From positions 7,564,001 through 7,628,000 of the forward strand of contig NZ_CP074102.1 in assembly GCF_018310535.1 (NCBI RefSeq): a stretch of DNA of 64,000 nucleotides, written 5' to 3'. Source of the DNA: Streptomyces mirabilis. GTDB taxonomy: Bacteria; Actinomycetota; Actinomycetes; Streptomycetales; Streptomycetaceae. Positions 8,899-17,006 of this stretch are shown piece by piece. The notes below the pieces were generated by a model, which did not search any database, was not told the DNA's origin, and was given only the letters and a program-made list of their open reading frames with translations. Within the stretch, counting starts at the first letter, position 1, and each line of letters opens with the position of its first letter. A program made the translations under genes and the position numbers.

Positions 8899-9108
8899 TC
8901 AGGCGGATTCCCCGTACAAGTAGTCGTCGACTCGCTCACTGAGGTCCTCGGGGCCATCGAAGACGGGGAGAGCCGCCAACCGGGGAGCGGGAGTCTCGTC
9001 CGGTTCCACCAGGCGCAGCAGTGCTCGCCGGGCCTCGTCGGCCTGGTCCGGGGTGAGGCGCTCCACGAGGGCGTGGAGCTCAGGGTAGTGGTCGTGGGCG
9101 ACGCTCAT
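8899..9108 (-). CDS. Antitoxin partner of the VapC-type toxin
   Basis: A 69-residue acidic protein directly upstream of the PIN toxin. Helical segment YPELHALVERLTPDQADEARRALLRLV fills residues 8-34. The C-terminal LPVFDGPEDLSERVDDYLYGE is probably the toxin-binding arm. I do not see a clear ribbon-helix-helix or AbrB motif, so the DNA-binding class is unassigned. The assignment rests on size, order (antitoxin first, 2-bp gap) and charge. A nearly identical copy of its 3' half occurs at 25295-25440. Confidence 0.7.
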   Translation of the reverse strand: MSVAHDHYPELHALVERLTPDQADEARRALLRLVEPDETPAPRLAALPVFDGPEDLSERVDDYLYGESA

Positions 9109-9689
9109 GGTGCACCGTAGCGTCGCCCACGGCGGTGTCACCGGCGATTCGCTGTCGTGTGCGCGACCGCAGAACGGGCGGCTCAGTCCTCCCGTTCCGC
9201 TGCTGGATCCATGCTGGATCCGTGGCGCCCAAATAGCGTTTTAGCAGGTCACAGGGGTGCGATCGATGTTCCGCTTCAACGTTTAGTGGCCGCCATTGTG
9301 TGGATGCGGTGATTTAGCAAACATGCAGGTCAGGTGGGGTCGGCCCGAGTTGGGGTCGGCCCCGTTGGCGTGCCGGTGGCTGGATCCGTGCTGGATTTTC
9401 TGACGTTTCGTCATCTGTCGTCATCTGTTGTTCTCCGTACGCTGGCTGGATCGGGGCTGGGTGGGACTGAACAGCGAGTCAGCACGGTGGGCGGGCGTCG
9501 GTGCGCCGCGTGTCGCCGCCGGCTGGGCCTGTGGGGCGCCATGCCGGGCGTGACGGCGGGCATGCCCGCGGGACGCCCCTACTCGGCGCTCCTTGTGGGT
9601 GGCGCGCCCGGTGCGAGGTCACTGCCCAGTACATCGAGCGGGCGGCAGCCGGGCGGGCGCACCGGTAGATCGTCGGGGTGGGCCTCCGC
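9109..9689. other. Intergenic stretch with repeated GCTGGATCC motifs
   Basis: About 580 bases without a gene. CTGGATCCATGCTGGATCCG at 9203-9222 and CTGGATCCGTGCTGGAT at 9380-9396 are near-copies of each other, each internally repeated. GCAGGTCA occurs at 9244 and 9326, resembling the outermost bases of the IS-end repeat in reverse. It may be a scar of lost mobile DNA. Confidence 0.4.
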
Positions 9690-10766
9690 TCAGGCGAGGG
9701 CGGGGTTGCCGTGGCACTTCTTGTACTTGCGGTCTGCGCCGCACCAGCAGGGGCCGTTGCGGGGCGGCGGCCAGGGGTGGGCCTGGCCGCGGGCGGCCAG
9801 GTCGGCGGCGTAGGAGGCGCGCAGGCCCGGGGCGGCGGGGTCCTGGTTCTCGTCGCGGGCGTAGGCGGTGAAGTCGTTGACCGTGCCGCGGGCGGTGCCC
9901 AGGCGGGGCATGCCGGAGTCGGAGTAGGTGCACAGGAGTTGTTCGACCTGGCGCAGGTGGTGGGTGTGGTCGGTGCCGTAGTCGTCGGCGAACGCGGGCC
10001 AGCGTTCGAGGAGTTGGGTGAACTCTTGCTGTGGCCAGAACAGCGCGCAGGTCATCTCGGGCGTGTGGAGGGCGGCGCGGCGCTGCTGGATCTGCTCGGT
10101 GAGCCGGGTGTGCTCGGCGCGCAGAGCGTCGAGGTCGGTGTCCTCGTCGGGGGAGAGGCGTTGTGGGTTGTGCAGTTCGTCCAGAGAGCGGGTGCCGCGC
10201 AGGAGGGCGGGTCCTTGGGCATGGACCTGGTCTGCGATGGCGTCCCAGTCGTCGTGCTTGTCGCCGGTCAGGCGGCGTACCCGGTGGCGGCTGGTGAGCA
10301 GCATGTCGAGGCCGGGCGGCCCTGTCTCGACGAGGTCGGCGGTCAGGTCGGCGGTGGGGCCGAGGGCGTGGGTGATGCCGGCGGTGAACCAGTCGGCGGC
10401 GGTATGGGGGTCGTCGGTGGCCTCGAAGCTCTCGCCGACGTAGTGCCAGGCCAGGGCGTCGTGTGGATGTTGGCCGCGCAGTTCGCGGGCGGCCTCGCGG
10501 GCCTCGGCTTCGCGTCCGGCGTCGAAGAGGGCACCGATGCGGTAGGCGGCCACCAGGCGCGGGTGGGTGGACTCGTCAGCGAGGAGCCGCTCGTACAGCC
10601 GTAGCGCGCGGTCGTGCTCGCCCGCCTCGCACCAGGCGTCCGCGGCCTCCAGCAGGATCTCCTCGCGGTCCCCGGGGTAGGTGGCCGCGAGTTGTTCCAG
10701 TTCCCGGGCTGCCGCGTCGGGGGCGGGCGGGGCCGGCGCGGGGGTGCGGTGGCGCTTGGCGGACAT
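9690..10766 (-). CDS. TPR-like protein with C-terminal SEC-C zinc motif
   Basis: 358 residues. The first 150 are alpha-helical, TPR-like pairs (LLEAADAWCEAGEHDRALRL, YRIGALFDAGREAEAREAA, ALAWHYVGESFEATDDPHTA). A middle coiled-coil-like stretch (DLDALRAEHTRLTEQIQQRR) lies near 205-230. The protein ends with a SEC-C motif, NGPCWCGADRKYKKCHG (CxCx8CH), a zinc-binding module of SecA and many bacterial proteins. ATG 10766 is the natural start. It is divergent from the RecD-like helicase gene. The function is unknown; the domain set suggests a binding or adaptor role. Confidence 0.7.
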   Translation of the reverse strand: MSAKRHRTPAPAPPAPDAAARELEQLAATYPGDREEILLEAADAWCEAGEHDRALRLYERLLADESTHPRLVAAYRIGALFDAGREAEAREAARELRGQHPHDALAWHYVGESFEATDDPHTAADWFTAGITHALGPTADLTADLVETGPPGLDMLLTSRHRVRRLTGDKHDDWDAIADQVHAQGPALLRGTRSLDELHNPQRLSPDEDTDLDALRAEHTRLTEQIQQRRAALHTPEMTCALFWPQQEFTQLLERWPAFADDYGTDHTHHLRQVEQLLCTYSDSGMPRLGTARGTVNDFTAYARDENQDPAAPGLRASYAADLAARGQAHPWPPPRNGPCWCGADRKYKKCHGNPALA

Positions 10767-11002
10767 GGCAGCAGGCTACCGGCGAGCCCGACGGCCGGAG
10801 GCGTGCCCGCCCCGTGGCGGCCCGGCCGCCGCTCCTCCTGTGCAGGTCGTACGGCCTCGGCCTGGCGGTTCTGTCGCTCGTTGGGGTGAGGAGAGTCCTC
10901 CAAGCGCGCGACAAGCCGCTGCCCCGGGACGCATGCTGACCTTGCCGCACCCCGGCAGCATCATGTGATCCGTAGCCGTACGTACCCCTGGAGATGGTGC
11001 GC

Positions 11003-13321
11003 GTGTCCGAGCAAGTGCCGCTGGACGCCCCGGATGTGGTCGAGGGCGTGGTCGATCATCTGCTGCATGTCGGCTATGACGAGCGCACGGTGCTGCGGCT
11101 GGGTGTGATAGGCGGCGACGAGGAGAGCGTCACCGTGGTCGGCAAGGCGCTCTTCGGGGTGCGGCCCGGGGAGAGTCTGCGGCTGCACGGGGCATGGACC
11201 TGTCATCCGCGCCATGGGCGGCAGTTCAAGGCCGAGCGGTGCGAGCGGACGGTGCCGGCCGACGAACGGGCGATCCGCCTCTATCTCGCCTCGGGCATGA
11301 TCCGCGGGATCGGGCCGATCCTCGCCTCCGCGATCGTGGACGTCTTCGGCGAGCAGACCCTGAAGATCATCGATGCCGAGCCTCCTCGGCTCCTTGAGGT
11401 GCACGGGATCGGCCAGGTCCGGCTGGGCCGGATCACCGCGGCCTGGCAGGAGCAGAAGGCCATCGCCGAGATCATGGTGTTCCTGCAGGGGCTCCAGATC
11501 ACCCCGGCGCTCGCCGTGAAGATCTACACCGCGTACGCCGACACCGACGACGACCCGATGCGCATCATCCGCCGTACCCCCTACCGGTTGTGCCGGGACG
11601 TCCACGGCGTCGGCTTCCACAATGCCGACAAGATCGCGCTCGCTGTCGGCATCCCCAAGCACAGCGACGCCCGACTCCAGGCCGCCCTGCTGCACGAACT
11701 CGACCAGGCAGGAGCAAGCGGCCACTGCCATCTGCCGGTGCGCGTACTGATCGCCCGTACCCGTCATCTGCTGAGCGATGACGACCCGGCGAGTGCGGAG
11801 ATCCTCGACGACGTGGTGCTGCGCCACGCCCTGGAGGCTTTGCGCGGTCAGGGCGAGGTGGTCACCGAGACGCTGCCACTGCCCGTGCTGGACGGCACCG
11901 ACACGGTCTCTGACATGGAGATTGCCATGCTGCCGCACCGGCACCGTGACGAGACGCAACTCGCCTTCCACGTACGGCGGCTGCTCGGATCCACCTCCGA
12001 GCTGGCCGGCCTCGCCCCGTGGACGGCGCGCGTGGCCGCGCTGACCGGCCAGGAGACTGCTGGGCTGACCGACGAGCAGCACCAGGCGATCCTCACCGCC
12101 CTGACCAGCCCCCTGTCCGTCCTGACCGGCGGCCCCGGCTGCGGCAAGACCCACACCCTGCGCACCCTGGTAGAAGTCGCCGACGAGGCCGGCGCGGTCG
12201 TCGCTCTGGCCGCCCCGACCGGGAAGGCCGCCAAACGCCTGGAAGAGACCTGCGGCCAGGCGGCGATGACCGTGCACCGGCTGATCCGGCCGCCCGACGG
12301 CGACTCCCTCTTCGATCACGCCGGCGTCCTGGAGACCGCGGATCTCGTGATCATCGACGAGGCATCGATGCTCGACCTCGCCCTGGCCCGCTGCCTCTTC
12401 ACCGCCGTCCGCGACGGCTGCCACCTGCTGCTCGTCGGCGACATCAACCAACTGCCCAGCGTCGGCCCGGGCCGAGTCCTGCGCGACCTCCTCGACGTCG
12501 AGGACCTCCCGCGCACCCGGCTCACCAAGGTCTTCCGCCAGCACGACGACAGCGCCGCGATCGTCGTCAACGCTCACCGCATCCTGCGCGGCGAACTCCC
12601 GCACGACGACCCCAAGGTGTTCTGGAACCGGCCCGTACCCACCGCCGAGGGCATCGCCCAGCGCGTGGTGGACCTGGTCACCCACCGCATGCCGCACCAT
12701 TTCGCCATCCGCCCGGAGGACATCCAGGTCCTGTGCCCCGGCAAGAAGAACATCGCCGGCATGACCGACCTCAACCTGCGTCTTCAGCAGGCTCTCAACC
12801 CTCCGGCCGACGACAAGCCCCAGCAATACCACGGCGGAGCCGCCTTCCGGCTCGGCGACCGCATCCAGCAGGTCCGCAACAACCCCCACCGCGGCGAAGC
12901 CGGGGTCTTCAACGGCAGCAGCGGCACCATCACCGGCGTCGACCTCGAAGCCCACCAGCTCACGGTCACCTTCCACGACGGCGAGACGGCCACCTACCCC
13001 TTCACCGACCTCGACGAGCTCGTCCATGCCTACGCGCTGACCGTCCACCGCTCCCAGGGCAGCGAATACCCCTACGTCATCGTCCCGATGATCAGCGCCG
13101 CAGGGATGATGCTGCTCCAGCGCAACCTGCTCTACACCGCCGTCACCCGCGCCCGCAACGGCGTCATGCTCATCGGCCAGAGCGAGGCCGTCGAGCGGGC
13201 GATCGCCAACAACCGCACCCAGCGCCGCAACACCGCCCTCACTCACCGCATCACCCACACCGAAGCCGCCGTACCGACTCCCCGCCCCCGGACCCCGAGC
13301 GGTCAACTCGCCTGGGAATGA
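11003..13321 (+). CDS. recD2: RecD2-like SF1B DNA helicase
   Basis: A 772-residue ATP-dependent 5'-3' DNA helicase of the RecD2 type, which acts without RecBC. The N-terminal third has a small beta domain and tandem helix-hairpin-helices (SGMIRGIGPILASAIVDVFG and LLEVHGIGQVRLGRITAAW, about 95-155). Walker A GGPGCGKTHT lies near residue 376, Walker B LVIIDEASM near 447, GDINQLPSVGPG near 475, a RecD SH3-like part near 620, motif V (ALTVHRSQGSEYPYVIVPM) near 678 and motif VI (LLYTAVTRARNG) near 710. GTG 11003 is favoured over ATG 10994 because GGAG abuts the ATG but is 9 nt from the GTG. It is followed by a GreA-like gene on the same strand. Confidence 0.85.
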   Translation: MSEQVPLDAPDVVEGVVDHLLHVGYDERTVLRLGVIGGDEESVTVVGKALFGVRPGESLRLHGAWTCHPRHGRQFKAERCERTVPADERAIRLYLASGMIRGIGPILASAIVDVFGEQTLKIIDAEPPRLLEVHGIGQVRLGRITAAWQEQKAIAEIMVFLQGLQITPALAVKIYTAYADTDDDPMRIIRRTPYRLCRDVHGVGFHNADKIALAVGIPKHSDARLQAALLHELDQAGASGHCHLPVRVLIARTRHLLSDDDPASAEILDDVVLRHALEALRGQGEVVTETLPLPVLDGTDTVSDMEIAMLPHRHRDETQLAFHVRRLLGSTSELAGLAPWTARVAALTGQETAGLTDEQHQAILTALTSPLSVLTGGPGCGKTHTLRTLVEVADEAGAVVALAAPTGKAAKRLEETCGQAAMTVHRLIRPPDGDSLFDHAGVLETADLVIIDEASMLDLALARCLFTAVRDGCHLLLVGDINQLPSVGPGRVLRDLLDVEDLPRTRLTKVFRQHDDSAAIVVNAHRILRGELPHDDPKVFWNRPVPTAEGIAQRVVDLVTHRMPHHFAIRPEDIQVLCPGKKNIAGMTDLNLRLQQALNPPADDKPQQYHGGAAFRLGDRIQQVRNNPHRGEAGVFNGSSGTITGVDLEAHQLTVTFHDGETATYPFTDLDELVHAYALTVHRSQGSEYPYVIVPMISAAGMMLLQRNLLYTAVTRARNGVMLIGQSEAVERAIANNRTQRRNTALTHRITHTEAAVPTPRPRTPSGQLAWE

Positions 13322-13462
13322 CGGGATATGCACACCCTGTGGGCGAGGGCAGCGCCAGCCCCTTGACCAGCCGGCACTCGTCCCACGCGTTCGTGTGCTG
13401 GTTACACTGCTGGCGCCCCGCCAGGAGTCAAAGAACAGGACTGGTCGCCGATCTGCGGATTT

Positions 13463-14377
13463 GTGCACGGTGAGGGCGGAGGGTCGCCCAGCTCGTGCCG
13501 GTTGCCCCAGGGAGAACGTGCCACGGGCTCTGCCCGATTCCTTCCGGAAGCGGGCGCCCCCGGTCACCCCGGCGCCGATGCGGTCGAGATCGTGCGTGAC
13601 GGGAGGCTGGTGCTCCGGCTGGGCCATGACGAGGTCCAGGCCATGATCCGGTCGGCGATAGGCCGGGTCGACGTTCCGGTCCTGGTCGACGGCCGGCAGT
13701 GCGCGCTGGTACGTCACCACTCCCCGAACTCCGACGCGGCGCTGAAGCATGGCTGCACGACGGAGCTGTTGCGGCCGAAGACGAGCCCTGAGGCGACTGC
13801 CGAGGCGGGTCCCAAGCCGACCCCCAAGGCGACCGGCAGGGGGAGGGACCGGTCCCGCAAGCAGGTGCAGACCTTGGTCCGCGACCAGGCGAAGGCGCCA
13901 TATCGCCCGGCTGCACCGGCCGCACCCCGTATCAAGGTCGACAGGCTCTCGACAAACGCCTACTGGCGGGTCAGGCGCGAGCTGGAACGGGTGCAGGACG
14001 CGCTGAACCTGCCCGTCCCGGAGGTCGTTGCCGTCGACTCGTCCTCACGCAAGGGGCAGCTGGCCGAGCACGAGAAGCGGCGCGAGTCCTTGAGGGACCG
14101 CCAGGCGTTCCTTCGGGCCGTGCTCGATCAGGTGGTGCCCGATCCCTCGTTCACGGGTGGGGCGCGGATCACTCCGGGCTGCCTGGTGGGTGTGGAGGAC
14201 GAGGACGGCATCACGGGCTACGAGATAGCCCTGCTGCCGGGCGGGGAGGGCGAGAAGCCGAGCCCGTACTCGGCGTTGGGAGAGGCTTTGATGTGGAGGG
14301 AAGTAGGGGACGAGGTCGGCTATGTCAGCGGTTCCGGGCAGCAGCGGAGCGTAACGGTTAGGTTCATCGAGGACTGA
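13463..14377 (+). CDS. Protein with GreA/GreB C-terminal-like domain
   Basis: About 304 residues. The last 85 (SFTGGARITPGCLVGVEDED through SPYSALGEALMWREVGDEVG) follow the FKBP-like C-terminal domain of GreA elongation factors, which contacts RNA polymerase; the preceding helical stretch (ELERVQDAL, LAEHEKRRESLRDRQAFLRAVL) could be a coiled coil. The N-terminal part is basic, low-complexity and unrecognised. The acidic tip typical of a true GreA coiled coil is not obvious, so it may be a Gre-like regulator rather than a cleavage factor. GTG 13463 has no good SD and the true start may be further in. The helicase gene ends 141 bp upstream. Confidence 0.5.
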   Translation: MHGEGGGSPSSCRLPQGERATGSARFLPEAGAPGHPGADAVEIVRDGRLVLRLGHDEVQAMIRSAIGRVDVPVLVDGRQCALVRHHSPNSDAALKHGCTTELLRPKTSPEATAEAGPKPTPKATGRGRDRSRKQVQTLVRDQAKAPYRPAAPAAPRIKVDRLSTNAYWRVRRELERVQDALNLPVPEVVAVDSSSRKGQLAEHEKRRESLRDRQAFLRAVLDQVVPDPSFTGGARITPGCLVGVEDEDGITGYEIALLPGGEGEKPSPYSALGEALMWREVGDEVGYVSGSGQQRSVTVRFIED

Positions 14378-14404
14378 TCCGGGGACCGACGGTCGGCGGC
14401 GCCG

Positions 14405-14442
14405 CTGCCGGTCGGCGCCGGTGCGCCGCGGCCGACCGGCAG
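14405..14442 (+). terminator. Inverted repeat after the GreA-like gene
   Basis: An 11-bp perfect inverted repeat (CTGCCGGTCGG / CCGACCGGCAG) around a 16-nt loop starts 28 bp after the stop. It has no T-tract. Confidence 0.4.
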
Positions 14443-14519
14443 AGCCGAACAGGAGCCGCAGCGTGGGGTTTCCGATGCAGCAGGAGACCACTCGCCCGTC
14501 GGTTCCGGTCTCCACGCGC

Positions 14520-14576
14520 TTGCCGCAGTTTGGGCCGCGGGAGCCGGTGGAGGAGCGCGGCTAGGAATGCACGATC
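14520..14576 (-). pseudogene. 19-codon fragment of an integrase-type transposase N-terminus
   Basis: The minus strand encodes DRAFLAALLHRLPRPKLRQ, one residue different from the same segment of the remnant at 3749-4220. It directly abuts the outer end of the mini-IS left inverted repeat (14574). It therefore looks like a piece of a related element into or beside which the mini-IS inserted. Confidence 0.65.
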
Positions 14577-15509
14577 CTGTGGGGCTCGAAAAGTCATCGC
14601 TGCAGGTTATGCGGCGTATCGGTACTCGTTGATTGCTCCGCCGAGGATTCGGGTGCGGAGGAGTCTGCGGCCGTTCGGGCCGTGGAAGGTGGAAGACTGC
14701 TCGGCGGAGTCTGGCGGTCGTTGATCGCGGGCCTGGTGCGGCCGGTGCCCGTTGTAGTGCTCTTGAAATTCCGCGAGGACGTGCCGGGCGTGGGCCTCGT
14801 TCATGACCAGGATGTGATCGAGGGCCTCGCGTCGGATGGCGCCGATCACGCGCTCGCACTGCGTGTTCATCCGAGGAGCTCGCGGCGCGTTGAGCAGGAC
14901 ATCCATGTCCTCGGATGCGAAGACGGCGTCGAAGGGCGCGGTGTACCTGGTGTTGCGGTCGCGCAGTATGAAGCGCAGGGACTCCATGCGGGTGCCCAGA
15001 TCGGAGGCAGTGTTGCGGGTCTGCTGCGTGGCCCATTCCCCGGTGGGGTGGTGGGTGACGTCGGCGGGGTGCAGGCTGCGCGTGCCGTGTTCGAGGAACG
15101 CCATCGCGTACATGCGCCTGCCGAGCGCGGTGTCGATGTGGAAGAAGTCTGCGGCGAGGATGCCTTCGGCCTGTGCGGTGAGGAACTGTCGCCAGGCGGG
15201 GCCGGACTTGCGCGGTGCCGGGTCGATGCCGGCGGCGTGCAGGATCTCCCAGACTATGGACGGGGCGATCGGGTGCCCCAGGCGCGTCAGTGCTCCTTGG
15301 ATGCGCCGATGGCCCCACAGAGGATTCTCCGTCGCCAGGCGCAGCACCGGCTTCCTGAGCGCGGCTGCGGTCGGCGGGCGCCCGGTGCGGTTGCGGCGGG
15401 TGGCACGGTAGAGCAACGTAATGATCATCCGGGCAGCGTGCCAGTGGCGGCCGACAGGCCCGGATGTGGGTGCTGACCTGCAGCGATGACTTTACGAGCC
15501 CCACAGGAT
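14574..15509. mobile_element. 936-bp mini-IS with 34-bp inverted repeats
   Basis: The ends 14574-14607 and 15476-15509 are inverted repeats identical at 33 of 34 positions; the inner part reads ACCTGCAGCGATGACTTT and the outer part CGAGCCCCACAGGAT. Between them is a minus-strand integrase gene lacking its N-terminal third. The inner bases resemble the scattered IS-end motif (TGACCTGCASRGATGA), linking this element to the remnants at 1, 3749 and 26780. The transposase stop lies in the left repeat. The right repeat supplies the last codons and stop of the adjacent xdhC. Confidence 0.75.
14607..15428 (-). pseudogene. N-terminally shortened integrase-core transposase
   Basis: The frame gives 273 residues with a complete rve-type catalytic core: GRPPTAAALRKPVLRLATEN, PLWGHRRIQGALTRLG, FLTAQAEGILAADFFHIDTA (first Asp), LRFILRDRNTRYTAPFDAVF (second Asp), RMNTQCERVIGAIRREALDH (Glu) and HYNGHRPHQ. 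Full-length relatives have about 100 more N-terminal residues (the VLRHQL..LQRQ..DRAFLAALL part), absent here because the element's right end lies only 48 bp upstream. Whether a protein is made from the ATG at 15428 is unclear, and mobility would probably need help in trans. Confidence 0.75.
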
Positions 15510-16637
15510 GAGGCGATTTGACGGCTGCGATGTTGTGGCGCGGTGGATCGGGCCGTCGACGCGTGTCAGCGGCCGGCCGCTGCCGTCCCGGCGGTGCGCC
15601 ACGATCTCGGCCGCGATCGACACGGCTGTCTCCTCCGGTGTATGCGCGCCGAGGTCAAGGCCGATTGGCGAGTGCAACCGTGCCAGCTCCGCCTCGGTGA
15701 CACCGGACTCTCGGAGGAGCCCCAGCCGTTGCAGGTGGGTCCGACGCGAACCCATCGCGCCGATGTAGGCGATCGGGAGCCGCAACGCCCGCTGCAGCAA
15801 CGGGATGTCGAACTTGGCGTCGTGGGTGAGCGCGCAGATCACGGTGCGGCCGTCCAATACCTGTGACTCCAAGTAGCGGTGCGGCCAGTCGACGACCACC
15901 TCATCCGCTTCCGGAAAGCGTGCCGGAGTCGCGAAGAGGGGGCGCGCATCGCACACGGTCACGTGGTAGCCGAGGTACTTGCCGATCCGTACGAGTGCCG
16001 CGGCGAAGTCGATGGCACCGAAGACCAACATACGTGGCGTTGGAGCGATCGATTCCACCAACAGCGTCAGTGGCTCACCGCACCGGCTGCCTCGGGCACC
16101 GATCTCGATCGTGCCCGTGCGCCCTGTCTCCAGGAACACAGTGACCTCGGCACGCGCCGTCGCCTCCAGGGCCGTATCGCCGAAGCCGCCCGCACAAGAG
16201 CCGTCTGCCCGTACGAACAGCGCCCCACCCAACAGGTCGGACGGCCCGCGGACGACCCTGGCCACTGCCACGGCATCTGCCGCAGCTGCCGTGGCCAGGG
16301 CCCCCACCAGCTCCGCGCGCTCGGTGGGTATGACGGGCTGTACGAAGATGTCCAGCACTCCGCCGCAGGTCAGGCCGACCGCGAAGGCGTCCTCGTCCGA
16401 GTAACCGAAGCGCTGGAGCGTGCAGGTGGCGGACGCCAGTGCTTCACGGCACAGGTCGTAGATGGCCGCCTCCACGCATCCTCCCGACACGCTCCCGATG
16501 ACGGCGCCGTCGACGTCGACGGCCAGCGCCGCGCCCGGTTGTCTGGGAGCGCTGCCGTGGACCGCGACCACGGTCGCGACAGCGAAGGTCCGACCCTGCT
16601 CACACCAGCGCGACAACTGGTCAGCGATGTCCAGCAC
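15492..16637 (-). CDS. xdhC: XdhC/CoxI family molybdenum-hydroxylase maturation factor
   Basis: A 381-residue XdhC-type protein expected to bind molybdenum cofactor and help load its sulfurated form into the hydroxylase encoded upstream (iorB/iorA). The N-terminal XdhC_CoxI domain (residues 10-80) has the GSAPRQPGAAL and GSVSGGCVEAAIYD motifs. The C-terminal Rossmann domain (about 205-360) has MLVFGAIDFAAALVRIGKYL and IGAMGSRRTHLQRLGLL. GTG 16637 follows AAAGGAG by 7 nt. The last residues (NRLILWGS) and the stop come from the mini-IS inverted repeat, so the native end was probably replaced; the core domains are unaffected. Confidence 0.85.
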   Translation of the reverse strand: MLDIADQLSRWCEQGRTFAVATVVAVHGSAPRQPGAALAVDVDGAVIGSVSGGCVEAAIYDLCREALASATCTLQRFGYSDEDAFAVGLTCGGVLDIFVQPVIPTERAELVGALATAAAADAVAVARVVRGPSDLLGGALFVRADGSCAGGFGDTALEATARAEVTVFLETGRTGTIEIGARGSRCGEPLTLLVESIAPTPRMLVFGAIDFAAALVRIGKYLGYHVTVCDARPLFATPARFPEADEVVVDWPHRYLESQVLDGRTVICALTHDAKFDIPLLQRALRLPIAYIGAMGSRRTHLQRLGLLRESGVTEAELARLHSPIGLDLGAHTPEETAVSIAAEIVAHRRDGSGRPLTRVDGPIHRATTSQPSNRLILWGS

Positions 16638-16639
16638 GA

Positions 16640-16935
16640 TGCTCCTTTCCGTGTTCGGCCGCGGCCTGGGTCTTCTGCGCGTTCACCGCGACGGCTTCGC
16701 GGATGCGGTGGAAGGAGCCACAGCGGCAGACGTTCCGGACCTCGGCGAGGCCCAAGTCGCCGATCGCGTGGCCGCCGGAGTTGCCTGACCTCAGCGACGG
16801 CGGCCATGACACGTCCGGTCTGGTCGCCGCACTGCGCGACGCCGCGTACCAGGCATGCTTCCCGCGTCGGGCGCAGGGCCTTGCCGGCCGTGGGGGGAGC
16901 CCTTGATGGTGGCCACCCTGTGCAGGCCCGCCCAC
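16640..16935 (-). pseudogene. Decayed second copy of the [2Fe-2S] small subunit
   Basis: Frameshifted remains on the minus strand align in order with the intact iorA next door: ATIKGSP (TTIEGLP in iorA), then GVAQCGDQTGRVMAAVAEVR (DVAQCGYCQPGQIMAAVAKV), then LAEVRNVCRCGSFHRIREAV (LDEIRNICRCGTYHRIREAI). One [2Fe-2S] cysteine of the CGYC motif is lost (CGDQ) and the plant-ferredoxin-like N-terminal half is missing. It lies between iorA and xdhC on the same strand, so it is either an old tandem duplication or the residue of another oxidoreductase. Confidence 0.75.
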
Positions 16936-17006
16936 GAGAGCCCCCCGCGAGAGCTGACGCGGGTGCGCGTCATGCCCTGTGAGGCGCGCACTCGGGCGGG
17001 GGCAGG

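Noticed and set aside
8170..9689. CRISPR-like array or attachment site suggested by short repeats
   Set aside because: There are only two copies of each repeat, with no regular spacers and no tRNA gene or integrase beside them.
10961..13750. Long open minus-strand frame opposite the RecD2-like gene
   Set aside because: Its composition mirrors the sense gene, it has no domain, and the sense frame carries all helicase motifs. Equally long antisense frames opposite the oxidase (4754-6364), MFS (27176-29068), GH3 (36083-38488), katG (49464-51518) and permease (60702-63044) genes are the same high-GC artefact.
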